This document shows positions 7,156 to 14,933 of a stretch of 53,566 nucleotides of DNA, piece by piece. This DNA is from Candidatus Falkowiibacteriota bacterium. GTDB lineage: Bacteria; Patescibacteriota; Patescibacteriia; Patescibacteriales; VMTK01. Within the stretch, counting starts at the first letter, position 1; every line of letters begins with the position of its first letter. Location of the stretch: NCBI GenBank assembly GCA_013791585.1, contig VMTK01000013.1:1-53566 (forward strand). Direction: 5' to 3'. The notes under the pieces were generated by a model that searched no databases, was not told where the DNA came from, and saw only the letters and a program-made list of their open reading frames with translations. Made by a program: the position numbers and the translations under genes.

Positions 7156-8067
7156 ATGAAGACAAAAGAAGAAATTTTTTTTAATCAAAACTCATGCAGA
7201 TTTGAGATTAGGCAAGGCAGTTTCATTAAAAATGAGTTGCCTCTATCCATTATTTTGCAGGTAACCAGACATTGTAATTTTTCTTGTATATTTTGTTCCG
7301 AAACAGAGAAAATACCCGACCCGTCTCTTTCAAAACTTCATAAAATGAGAGATAATTTGCTGGGCGTATCTAGAGTTTATATCTCTGGAGGAGAACCGCT
7401 TTTAAGAAAAGATTTACTGCAAGTGTTAGAATTATTTTATAGTGATTTTGTTGTTGGTCTGCCGACTAATGCAACTACTGTTACTGCCGATATCGCAAAA
7501 GATTTAAAAAATAGATTGGACTTTGTTAATATAGGATTGGATGGTCCTAGAAATATTACGACCACAATACGAGGTGATTACGACAAAATAATGAAAGGCA
7601 TATATCATCTTAAATATTGTGATATACCTATTGCTTTATCTTGTGTTATATTGAATAGCACAAAGGACTCGGTTCTTTTTACTTGCCAGATTGCTGACGT
7701 GTTAGATGCTGTAAAACTTAAGTTAATTATTCCTATTCCTAAAGGTAACGCTCTTGGTTTATCTGAAAATGAATATCTTAATACTGAAGATGCAAATAAT
7801 CTTTTTGCTGACATAAAAAAAGCGAAAAAAATTTATGGTTGGACTCCAAAAATTACTCTCACGACATGGGGCGCGGAGGTAGAGGGTTATTCATTATTAG
7901 TATATCCTAATGGCAATACATATGCATGGCCTGTTTATAACCAAATAGATAAGGTTTTGCTATTAGGGAATTTAGCGGACGAAAATATTAAGGATATTTG
8001 GGCAAAAAATCCCTACAAACAAAATCATTACAACAAATATCTTGGCAAAAGCATATTAGCAGCTTAA
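7156..8067 (+). CDS. Radical SAM enzyme, substrate unknown
   Basis: 303 residues. Iron-sulfur motif C40-x3-C44-x2-C47 (RHCNFSCIFC), then the SAM-binding GGEP motif (ISGGEPLL, about 75-82). The C-terminus (YPNGNTYAWPVYNQ...LLLGNLADENIKDIWAKNPY) has the layout of a SPASM/twitch tail, but the usual auxiliary-cluster cysteines are absent (W where C is common). A good Shine-Dalgarno precedes the start. The next genes encode a possible 3'-5' exonuclease and a MazG-like protein, which hints at nucleotide or RNA chemistry. A viperin-like or peptide-modifying role cannot be told from sequence alone. Confidence 0.8.
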   Translation: MKTKEEIFFNQNSCRFEIRQGSFIKNELPLSIILQVTRHCNFSCIFCSETEKIPDPSLSKLHKMRDNLLGVSRVYISGGEPLLRKDLLQVLELFYSDFVVGLPTNATTVTADIAKDLKNRLDFVNIGLDGPRNITTTIRGDYDKIMKGIYHLKYCDIPIALSCVILNSTKDSVLFTCQIADVLDAVKLKLIIPIPKGNALGLSENEYLNTEDANNLFADIKKAKKIYGWTPKITLTTWGAEVEGYSLLVYPNGNTYAWPVYNQIDKVLLLGNLADENIKDIWAKNPYKQNHYNKYLGKSILAA

Positions 8068-8149
8068 GCGCTTGAACTAAGGCATAATAATAGTAGAGGT
8101 GATTTAAAGCTAAAAAATCTCTATTTATTTTGTTTAAGGAGGTTTTATC

Positions 8150-8899
8150 ATGTTGAATTATCAAAAACAACTTAAAAAATCAGCTAAAGAATTAATAGTG
8201 AGTTTTGATTTGGAGTGGACAAAAAATTATAAAATTAAAAACGGCAACAAGCCATTTTGTTTTTCTTATATTTTTTTTGAACCATTTGCAGATATTGCTA
8301 AAACTGAAAAATATCTTGAGTTTGGGTTATATTTATGTTATTGCGAGAATGAGGATGATATTTCAAGTTTAATTAAAGAGGCAAATAAAATCTTAGGTAA
8401 ATTTTTTAATATGAGAAAAAGAATGACTATGGTCGGGCATCAACTTTCCAGTGATATTGCAGTAATGTTAAAGTGTGATAAAAAAAATAAAGAGATATAC
8501 TTTTCTCAGTTAAAAACATTATGGCGCAACAGAAAAGAAGCTATTAATAAAGAAGTAAATGTTTTTGACAGTAGATATGATTTGAATTTTTTTCTAAAAG
8601 GAAAAAGCAGAAGGCTAGTAGACATTTGCGAGGAGCGCCGATTAGATGTGGTTCAGCCGGAACTTAAATTTTCCATGACTAAAATGCAAAATGATTTTTA
8701 TTCCACGGGGAATAAAGAGATAATGGAAAAACTTTCAGTGTTAAATATTCGCCATAGTCTTTCAACGGCAATCCTTTTTCTTCTCTCAGAAAAGAATAGT
8801 ATGCCGAAGAAATCAATTAATGTTAATAGGATACTTTATAGAAATCTTAAAGACATTTTCAGTTATGCGCGGAGCAAGGAATTTAAGAAATTGTTATAA
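8150..8899 (+). CDS. Possible DEDD-type 3'-5' exonuclease fold protein
   Basis: 249 residues behind a strong Shine-Dalgarno (aaggagg). LIVSFDLEWT (D20, E22) resembles exonuclease motif I, and MVGHQLSSDIAVML (D102) resembles motif II. NIRHSLSTAIL near residue 203 could be motif III, but the usual final aspartate is not obvious. The RNase H-like fold is therefore plausible, and activity is uncertain. It starts 83 nt after the radical SAM gene in the same direction and is probably co-transcribed with it. Confidence 0.5.
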   Translation: MLNYQKQLKKSAKELIVSFDLEWTKNYKIKNGNKPFCFSYIFFEPFADIAKTEKYLEFGLYLCYCENEDDISSLIKEANKILGKFFNMRKRMTMVGHQLSSDIAVMLKCDKKNKEIYFSQLKTLWRNRKEAINKEVNVFDSRYDLNFFLKGKSRRLVDICEERRLDVVQPELKFSMTKMQNDFYSTGNKEIMEKLSVLNIRHSLSTAILFLLSEKNSMPKKSINVNRILYRNLKDIFSYARSKEFKKLL

Positions 8900-8959
8900 T
8901 TTTATCCCAAAATAGCTGATTGATTTTTTATTTTTGTTAATTATTTAAAAACAATAGTT

Positions 8960-9280
8960 ATGCTGACACTTAATAGCGACCCAACTTTAAAGGATTTGCA
9001 AGATTACGTAAGGCGGCTGGAAGCGGAACGCAATTTTGACAAAGAGGATGTTTTGCAAAAATGTTTATTATTAGGAGAAGAAGTGGGCGAGCTTTATAAA
9101 GCGATTAGAAAGAAAAGCAAGATTATTAAGGTTGATCATAAATCCAGCTTTGGCTCAGTTGAGGAAGAATTGGCAGATATAATAATTTATATCTGCGCAA
9201 TTGCAAATCGTTTTAATATTGATTTAGAACAGTCTTTTAGGGAAAAGGAGGAGTTGAACAAAAAAAGGGCATGGGAATAG
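8960..9280 (+). CDS. MazG-like nucleotide pyrophosphohydrolase
   Basis: 106 residues. All-alpha NTP-PPase (MazG superfamily) motif: KCLLLGEEVGELYKAIRK (EExxE, about 35-40), then SVEEELADIIIYICAIANRF (ExxD, about 73-77). Such enzymes hydrolyse NTPs or dNTPs to the monophosphate and PPi, often for house-cleaning or stress. It is probably the third gene of the radical SAM unit and ends at the terminator at 9317. Confidence 0.85.
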   Translation: MLTLNSDPTLKDLQDYVRRLEAERNFDKEDVLQKCLLLGEEVGELYKAIRKKSKIIKVDHKSSFGSVEEELADIIIYICAIANRFNIDLEQSFREKEELNKKRAWE

Positions 9281-9316
9281 TTAAATGATGGGATTAAGCT
9301 CATAATATTAATGCAG

Positions 9317-9352
9317 GTCTTTGGTTTTTTATTTTGCCAAAGGCCTTTTTTT
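9317..9352 (+). terminator. Intrinsic terminator after mazG-like gene
   Basis: Stem ggtctttggt.../...gccaaaggcc followed by ttttttt. Confidence 0.8.
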
Positions 9353-9353
9353 A

Positions 9354-9480
9354 TTGACTTTCCCCGCTTTTTTTGCTAACTTATAATTAACAATAAAACA
9401 ATCTATCAACCCTATTAGATATAATAATCTAACAGGGCAAACCTAACCCTTGAATTTTTTGTTTGAGGCATGGTTGAAAA
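9354..9480 (+). promoter_or_regulatory. Repeated leader, copy C
   Basis: TTGACT (9354-9359) with TAACTT at 17 bp or TATAAT (9382-9387) at 22 bp; hairpin ccctattagat/atctaacaggg (9410-9437); then cctaacccttgaattttttg (9442-9461) and tttgaggcatggttgaaaa. It is nearly identical to copy B. Confidence 0.65.
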
Positions 9481-9590
9481 CTACACAAGTATAAAGACGG
9501 CTTTCCGTCTGGTATTACTTGTGTAGTCAATATCCGAAAGGGCATTGGATGCCCGCAAGGGCGTCGCCAGCACGAGGAGCCTTTTTTGAT
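9481..9590 (+). ncRNA. Possible structured RNA or long leader
   Basis: A hairpin actacacaagta.../...tacttgtgtagt (9482-9528) encloses an inner gacggctttccgtc hairpin. It is followed by a GC-rich fold (ggcattggatgcc, gcccgcaagggc) ending in ggagcctttttt. No open frame is visible. It continues from leader copy C, so it may be a small RNA or riboregulator. No known family is recognised. Confidence 0.4.
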
Positions 9591-9678
9591 GTAATTTTAG
9601 CTTTTTGTTGCTTGATTTATTGATGAACTTGTGATATAATAAGTGAATAATTAACTAAAAAATAATTTAATAAAAATT

Positions 9679-9855
9679 ATGAGTGCAATGATTAAATGTC
9701 ACTGTTGTAAAATTTCAACTGAAGGAATTTATGGAACATCTTATGATTTACCAATATTGGATAGTTCTACAGGTGAAATTAAAAAGGACAACACGGATAA
9801 AATTATTTTAATACTTTGCGATAAGTGTGGAGCTATACTTGGAGTATATAAATAA
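9679..9855 (+). CDS. Small zinc-ribbon protein, 58 aa
   Basis: MSAMIKCHCCKISTEG at the N-terminus and LILCDKCGAILGVYK at the C-terminus give two knuckles (CHCC and CDKC), as in a zinc ribbon. A TATAAT-like box (tgatataataag) lies about 45 nt upstream. It is followed after 4 nt by the P-loop gene, so the two are probably one operon. The function is unknown. Confidence 0.65.
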   Translation: MSAMIKCHCCKISTEGIYGTSYDLPILDSSTGEIKKDNTDKIILILCDKCGAILGVYK

Positions 9856-9859
9856 ATTT

Positions 9860-10450
9860 ATGGACAAAATAAAACACTTTGATAATAAGGAACAATTAGT
9901 AGACGAATTAAAAAACAGAGAAATTTGTAGTAAAAATTTGCTCATTGGTATAGATGGATTTTTAGGGGCTGGCAAAACATATTTAGCTGATGACTTAGTA
10001 GAAATTTTAGGTACTAATTGTGTTAATACTATAGACATAGATGATGAAGAAAAGAATTATTATTTGCAAAAAAAAAGATCTATTATTAAATATACTAATT
10101 TTGACAAGTTAAAAAATGATATAATAAATCTTCAAAGAAAAACATCTGTCATTTTTTCAAGTGCATGTTTATTGCAAATATTAAAAAAAATTAACATTTC
10201 CCCTGATATTCATATATACATTAAGAAGATGGCTAAATGTGTTGGTTGTGCACCAGATAAGTGGATTGATGAGGATAATTGTACATTTGAGGGCGATATT
10301 AATAAGTGGGGGAAACAAGGATTGTCGGAAAGATTAGAGCCTGTTGATACAGAACAATTAGAGACAACAAGAAAAGAGGTAGTTCGATATCATCAAAAAT
10401 ATAAGCCACATGAAAAAGCCGAATTCTTGTATAAAAGATACGAAAAATAA
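9860..10450 (+). CDS. P-loop NTPase, kinase-like
   Basis: 196 residues from ATG 9860 (MDKIKHFDNKEQLVDELKNR). Walker A LIGIDGFLGAGKT at about 28-40 resembles uridine-kinase or AAA-like P-loops. A TIDIDDEEKNYY segment follows, then SVIFSSACLLQIL as a possible Walker B strand. The C-terminal half is basic, with cysteines (KCVGCAPDKW). The region is strongly AT-rich. The role is not known; a small-molecule kinase is an inference. Confidence 0.65.
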   Translation: MDKIKHFDNKEQLVDELKNREICSKNLLIGIDGFLGAGKTYLADDLVEILGTNCVNTIDIDDEEKNYYLQKKRSIIKYTNFDKLKNDIINLQRKTSVIFSSACLLQILKKINISPDIHIYIKKMAKCVGCAPDKWIDEDNCTFEGDINKWGKQGLSERLEPVDTEQLETTRKEVVRYHQKYKPHEKAEFLYKRYEK

Positions 10451-10476
10451 TAAATTATTTATAATTATTAAATTAT

Positions 10477-10608
10477 ATGAATATGACAAAGGAAAAAATG
10501 CTTGAAAAAATAAATAAATATTTAAAGAATTATATAGATAGAATAATTATTAAAGATATAGAATTAATAAAAAATGACATTTATAAAATAAAATCTATTT
10601 ATGAATAA
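10477..10608 (+). CDS. Small hypothetical protein, 43 aa
   Basis: MNMTKEKMLEKINKYLKNYI then DRIIIKDIELIKNDIYKIKSIYE. Probably a single coiled-coil-like helical peptide. The stop overlaps the start of the next gene (ATGAATAA, 8 nt), which supports real translation and coupling. Confidence 0.5.
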   Translation: MNMTKEKMLEKINKYLKNYIDRIIIKDIELIKNDIYKIKSIYE

Positions 10609-11173
10609 AAATAAAATTATTCTAAAAAAATTAGAAAAATTTTTGCAGAACCATTCCGAATTTAAAGAAGAATACGAAATAGTTTATTTGCTTGCAGAAA
10701 TTAGAAAAATTATTGAAAATGACAAGACAAAATATGAAACATTACGTTTTTATTGTTGTTGGGTTTTACATAGCAGATTAAGTTATAATTCAAAAGCTAA
10801 ATTTTTATCAGGAAAATTTGATAAATTTATAGATTTTGCTAAAAGCAAAAAAGAAATTCAAAGAGATTTGATAAATGGACAAAAAGATTTCTTTAAACTT
10901 AATGATCTAAATTTTGAATTAAACGAATTTTTGAAAAATTATAAATTACCTATGGATTTTTTAGAAGGTAATAAATGGTATAAGTTTTGTAAATTATTTT
11001 TAGAAAATATTATGGAATGTCAAATTGATTTTAATTTAAACACAAAATCTTGCAGAATTAGTAAATTTTCTGTAGAAAAAGCCAGTCAAGATTATTATTA
11101 TTTATTTTATCTTTCAAATGGCGTGCGAATTCCAAAAATAGGTATAAAATTTAAAAAATTCATTAAAAAATAA
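10601..11173 (+). CDS. Hypothetical protein, 190 aa
   Basis: Not recognised. Helical, lysine-rich, with no signal or membrane segment. The N-terminal part (EFKEEYEIVYLLAEIRKIIE) and the FYCCWVLHSRLSY segment suggest a four-helix arrangement of the kind seen in accessory immunity or HEPN-like proteins, but the HEPN motif is absent. It overlaps the 43-residue gene upstream and belongs to the AT-rich cluster at 9.6-11.2 kb. Confidence 0.6.
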   Translation: MNKNKIILKKLEKFLQNHSEFKEEYEIVYLLAEIRKIIENDKTKYETLRFYCCWVLHSRLSYNSKAKFLSGKFDKFIDFAKSKKEIQRDLINGQKDFFKLNDLNFELNEFLKNYKLPMDFLEGNKWYKFCKLFLENIMECQIDFNLNTKSCRISKFSVEKASQDYYYLFYLSNGVRIPKIGIKFKKFIKK

Positions 11174-11225
11174 CTTTATAAAAAAAATTTAAATTTTAAG
11201 TATAAAAAATTAATCAATTAAATCT

Positions 11226-13271
11226 ATGAAAAAACAGTTTACAATTTTTCTAATTTTGATTTTCATTTTAGGATTAGTGCCTGTTAATTTTTCTCAAGCA
11301 ATAACTCAAAACCAAATTGACGCGGAGGTGCAAATCGTTTGCACGGACGGAAGCGATAATTGGTTTAGCGGGTCTGGAACAATAATTGATCCCAAGGGGA
11401 TTATTTTGACTAACAGGCATGTTGTTGAGGGAGCGTATATGAATACTTGCTTTATTGGTTTTATAGAATCAATAAATCAAGAGCCGAATTTCGGAATTTC
11501 GGGAAATTATAATTTAGCGGAAGTAAAATATCAGACTGTTTCTAATGATATGGACGCGGCGATTTTGTATTTAGATAATCCAACTAATAAAAGTTATCCT
11601 TATATAAATATTTGGGATTCAAATTCTGATGCTTTGCAGTTTGGCGATAAGATTGAGGTTATTGGTTTTCCAAGTATTGGCGGATCTACTATTACTTATA
11701 CTTCAGGGGATTTTAGCGGGTTTGGGAGCAGTGGTGATGGAACGCAGAATTATATTAAAAGTACCGCGCCGTTGGAGCATGGAAATTCTGGCGGTGCTTC
11801 TTATAATTCAAGCGGGCAGTTTATGGGTATTCCTACTATGGTTGTGGCAGGGACTTTAAATTCTATGAGTTATGTTTTGTCGGTTAATAGTATTAAGAAT
11901 TGGTTGAGTGGGATTTTGGGGAGTCATTATCAAGAGGAGGTTATAAAACAAGTTTCTGAGCCGGCAGAACCAACAGTTAATATTCAAAATGATATTACCC
12001 CTCCTAGCATGAAAGGATTTAATATAGACTATGAAATCGCAAATAACGACGTGCTGAAACAAAGCTATATTCGATATTCAATCCAACGGGATAAAATCAC
12101 GGAAGAAGGATATATAAAAAAAGTATATTACTATTTTGGAGAGAACAAGTTTGCGGATCCGCTGCTTGAAGGCGAATCATTTATACCTATCATATCAGGA
12201 GATATAGTAATACCAGATATATTTATGTTATCTGAAAATACAGATCAATATTTTATATTGAAATTACAAGATTCATCTGGTAATGTTTCCGATTCAGTAA
12301 TTGCCCCTTGGGAACTTAGCGTAATTAGAAATCGAGGCATAGAAAATGCCATATACGAAAAAGCTATAAATGAATTTGAAAGACAGGAATATAGCATTTT
12401 CAATAAGTATAGTGGCTTATTTGTAAAAAATGGCAGCACATATTGGTGGGTAAGCCCGAGGGATAATGTACGGTTTGTGATATATAGCCCAGATTTAGGA
12501 TCAGAATTTTTGAGCCAGACACTAGATAAGTGGTTTACTTCGTCTTGGGGTGGATTTTCAGCTTCAACTGGTATAACAGATGCTGATTTAAAAAGAAAAC
12601 CAAAGAATGTATGGGGGCACTTATTGTTTCTTCACCACAAGTATATAGATCCTATAAATGGAGAAATAATATATTTTGGGAATGTTGTAGGTTGGGGAAG
12701 CGATGGAAATCATTATCAAACTGGCGAGGAGGCTTTTTCGATTGTTAAGTCTTTATCTGTTGATATAAGCGACCAAGAAATTAAGTATATAGAGCCGCTA
12801 GGAAAAGATAATTATGTTCAATATGGAAATCAATGGTATAAAGATCACAATCAAATCCCGTTTTATGGATTTTCAATTGACACCAAAGATTATTCGGATT
12901 TTGTTAATAGGCTAAAAGGTAGAATTTTATTACAGGTAGAAGAACACGGAGAAGCTTACTATGTATACCCCAAAGACAGCAAAAAATATTATATGGCAAA
13001 CGGAAATGAAGCATACAGAATAATGAGATATTTGGGTGTCGGCATAACTAACAAGGATTTAGATAGGATTAAAAACGACAAAGCTTTTGCTAAAAAAAAT
13101 AGCGGTAAAATATTTTTACAAGTAGAAGCTAATGGAGAAGCTTTTTATATAGACGCAGATGGTTACTATTATTATTTAAAAAATGGAGAAGCCGCCTATA
13201 ATATCATGAGAGATTTGGGGTTAGGTATTACAAACAATGATTTAAATAAAATCCCAGAAGGTAATTTATAA
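11226..13271 (+). CDS. Secreted trypsin-like serine protease with C-terminal repeats
   Basis: 681 residues. Signal peptide at 1-25 (ILGLVPVNFSQA). The trypsin/HtrA-like domain has the triad H65 (TNRHVV), D110 (NDMDAAIL) and S188 (EHGNSGGAS). No PDZ domain is evident. A central region (about 245-560) with Ig-like and beta segments is followed by two copies of a motif (GRILLQVEEHGEAYYV / GKIFLQVEANGEAFYI) each ending in NEAYRIMRYLGVGITNKDL-type sequence. It probably acts at the cell surface. A decayed copy of the C-terminal motif lies at 14298-14399. Confidence 0.85.
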   Translation: MKKQFTIFLILIFILGLVPVNFSQAITQNQIDAEVQIVCTDGSDNWFSGSGTIIDPKGIILTNRHVVEGAYMNTCFIGFIESINQEPNFGISGNYNLAEVKYQTVSNDMDAAILYLDNPTNKSYPYINIWDSNSDALQFGDKIEVIGFPSIGGSTITYTSGDFSGFGSSGDGTQNYIKSTAPLEHGNSGGASYNSSGQFMGIPTMVVAGTLNSMSYVLSVNSIKNWLSGILGSHYQEEVIKQVSEPAEPTVNIQNDITPPSMKGFNIDYEIANNDVLKQSYIRYSIQRDKITEEGYIKKVYYYFGENKFADPLLEGESFIPIISGDIVIPDIFMLSENTDQYFILKLQDSSGNVSDSVIAPWELSVIRNRGIENAIYEKAINEFERQEYSIFNKYSGLFVKNGSTYWWVSPRDNVRFVIYSPDLGSEFLSQTLDKWFTSSWGGFSASTGITDADLKRKPKNVWGHLLFLHHKYIDPINGEIIYFGNVVGWGSDGNHYQTGEEAFSIVKSLSVDISDQEIKYIEPLGKDNYVQYGNQWYKDHNQIPFYGFSIDTKDYSDFVNRLKGRILLQVEEHGEAYYVYPKDSKKYYMANGNEAYRIMRYLGVGITNKDLDRIKNDKAFAKKNSGKIFLQVEANGEAFYIDADGYYYYLKNGEAAYNIMRDLGLGITNNDLNKIPEGNL

Positions 13272-13275
13272 AATT

Positions 13276-13899
13276 ATGGATCAAAATTTAGAACACAAAA
13301 AAATTACAGATTATTTCAGGTCAAATATCTATGAATCCTTTTCGTCATATAATGGATGGAAAATGATTTTTTTATGCAGGTCAAAGAATGTGGTTTCAGG
13401 TGAAATGGCCGAGAAGTATGTGGAAATACAAAGATATCATCCACAATTTTTTCCTCTAGTAGAGCGAGCCTTTTTTGTTGATTTTGTATTGATGGTCCTA
13501 CATCCTTTTGATAAAAGAGATGATTCTTTTTCTTTATATAAAGTAGACAAAGAAGGAACAGCAAATTTTGTTGAAGAAAATAAAACGGTGATTAATAAAC
13601 TGAAAGACTTAAGGCATAAAATTTTTGCTCATAAAGATATTCATACAAATTCTAGTGATTATCAGATTCCGTCAGCTATTGATTTAGATGATTTTTTTGA
13701 TAAATTAATTATTTTTTATAATAAGCTTACTTCTAGCGTAGACGACTCCTCGACAATTTTTTCTAATGCTAAGGAAATTAAGCGTCAAATTGAGCTTTTA
13801 CTCATGAATTTATATCGCGGTGAGGCTATGCGAAAGAAAGAAATAGATGTTAAATACTTGTGGGAAGAAAATAATGAAACAGCATCAGATATTATTTAA
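13276..13899 (+). CDS. AbiU2-like HEPN protein
   Basis: 207 residues, helical. LKDLRHKIFAHKDIH (about 115-129) has the R-x4-H pattern of HEPN ribonucleases and resembles AbiU2-type abortive-infection proteins. It starts 4 nt after the protease stop, so it is co-transcribed with it. A defence role is inferred from family resemblance. There is no obvious antitoxin partner; the next gene is a small membrane protein. Confidence 0.55.
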   Translation: MDQNLEHKKITDYFRSNIYESFSSYNGWKMIFLCRSKNVVSGEMAEKYVEIQRYHPQFFPLVERAFFVDFVLMVLHPFDKRDDSFSLYKVDKEGTANFVEENKTVINKLKDLRHKIFAHKDIHTNSSDYQIPSAIDLDDFFDKLIIFYNKLTSSVDDSSTIFSNAKEIKRQIELLLMNLYRGEAMRKKEIDVKYLWEENNETASDII

Positions 13900-13961
13900 A
13901 ATTTTTAACATCTACGACCAAAATTGGTTACAGGAAAGAGCAAATATCTTTTTAGTTTTAT

Positions 13962-14279
13962 ATGTTTGATTATTTATTAATTACATTTGCAAAAATAGGA
14001 TTATCCTTAGTAGCTGTATTTTTTGTTTTGAGATGGTCTATTGTCGTTCCATATATTTGGCTTAAATATGATCGCCAAATTTTAAAATTAAAAAAAGGTC
14101 TTAATGAATTTAAGAATAAACAAAGAGGCATGCCAATGACACAGGAAAGACTAGAAGGAACAATACGGCAAGAAACAATAACTATTCACGAAAAATTAGA
14201 AATTATAGAAACTAAAAGAAAATTATTTATAGATCGTGTTAATTTAATTTTATCTATAAGTTCTATAAATAAATCATAA
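13962..14279 (+). CDS. Small membrane-anchored protein, 105 aa
   Basis: One hydrophobic segment (about 4-35, LLITFAKIGLSLVAVFFVLR then WSIVVPYIWL) followed by a basic helical cytoplasmic tail with coiled-coil character. Not recognised. It lies 62 nt after the AbiU2-like gene and could be a membrane partner. Confidence 0.5.
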   Translation: MFDYLLITFAKIGLSLVAVFFVLRWSIVVPYIWLKYDRQILKLKKGLNEFKNKQRGMPMTQERLEGTIRQETITIHEKLEIIETKRKLFIDRVNLILSISSINKS

Positions 14280-14297
14280 AAAATTGTAGAAAGTCTT

Positions 14298-14399
14298 TAC
14301 CTCAACCGCCCGTCAGACGCATTCAGGATTATGCGCGAACTGGGACTGGGCATTACGAATGATGATGTTAGGAAAATAGATGTGGGGGAGATAGAATAA
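14298..14399 (+). pseudogene. Decayed C-terminal repeat of the surface protease type
   Basis: The frame reads YLNRPSDAFRIMRELGLGIT then NDDVRKIDVGEIE and a stop. It matches the NEAYRIMRYLGVGITNKDLD motif of the protease at 11226-13271. It has no start and a higher G+C content than the neighbours, so it looks like the tail of a lost paralogue. Confidence 0.6.
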
Positions 14400-14430
14400 A
14401 ATTGGCGGTAAGCAGGTAAATCATTGAACC

Positions 14431-14465
14431 GCCGTAGTCCTTTGTGGAGAGAATGCGGCGAGGCG
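14431..14465. repeat. Palindromic repeat, family P2 (copy 1)
   Basis: gccgtagtcctttgtggaga then gaatgcggcgaggcg. Relatives at 22959-22994, 23061-23093 and, as a clean palindrome, inside the DGR reverse transcriptase at 44097-44138. Confidence 0.7.
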
Positions 14466-14478
14466 AAAAACAACCTTC

Positions 14479-14615
14479 ATTTGCGCCAAAAGGCGGTTAT
14501 ATTTCAATAGAATTTACATTTTTCAAATAAGGACAATTTGGTGCAAATTATCCTTATTTTTTTTGGCAATAACGCCCTATTCTTACTTGTATCATTTGGC
14601 GCAAATGATACAAGT
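14479..14615. promoter_or_regulatory. Cluster of TTTGGCGCAAA-like sites and hairpins
   Basis: tttgcgccaaa (14480), tttggtgcaaa (14540) and tttggcgcaaa (14597) recur within 130 bp. The second and third form hairpin loops: aataagga.../...tccttatt with a T-run, a plausible terminator, and cttgtatcatttg/caaatgatacaag. The sites could be operators, but no regulator is identified. The remainder of the interval to dnaE is non-coding except for the fragment at 14741. Confidence 0.4.
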
Positions 14616-14740
14616 TTTACCGCGTATTGATTTGCCATTTTATCTTAAATATTATACTATATTGACAGACAGCAGGCATTAAGTTACCGTAGCCATGCCT
14701 TTTTAATATTCAATAAAATAAATCTAAAGTAATTTTTAAA

Positions 14741-14845
14741 GCAAAAACAGCCTGTGAAATATCAGGAAATAAAGTAAATGATCATTTCGTTGACGCCAAC
14801 AAAACGATAAAAATGCCTAAAACTGCGGAAAAGCAAAAAGTATAA
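14741..14845 (+). pseudogene. C-terminal fragment of a DinD-like protein
   Basis: The frame AKTACEISGNKVNDHFVDAN then KTIKMPKTAEKQKV ends at TAA. It resembles the A..AC...G..ISDHF..V.K part of DNA-damage-inducible protein D (recognised from memory). Only 34 codons survive. Together with the BRO/DinD-like fragment at 5133 it suggests lost DinD-type genes in this accessory region. Confidence 0.45.
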
Positions 14846-14933
14846 TATAAACTTTACCCATGCAAGACATTTTCAATTATAAAATAATAAAAAAACAAGA
14901 ATTTATGATTCGTTATAAATTCATGTATAAAAA

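Noticed and set aside
7156-8067. Direct call as prokaryotic viperin
   Set aside because: Only the general radical SAM motifs are visible; viperin-specific motifs cannot be confirmed from sequence inspection, so it is left as radical SAM of unknown substrate.
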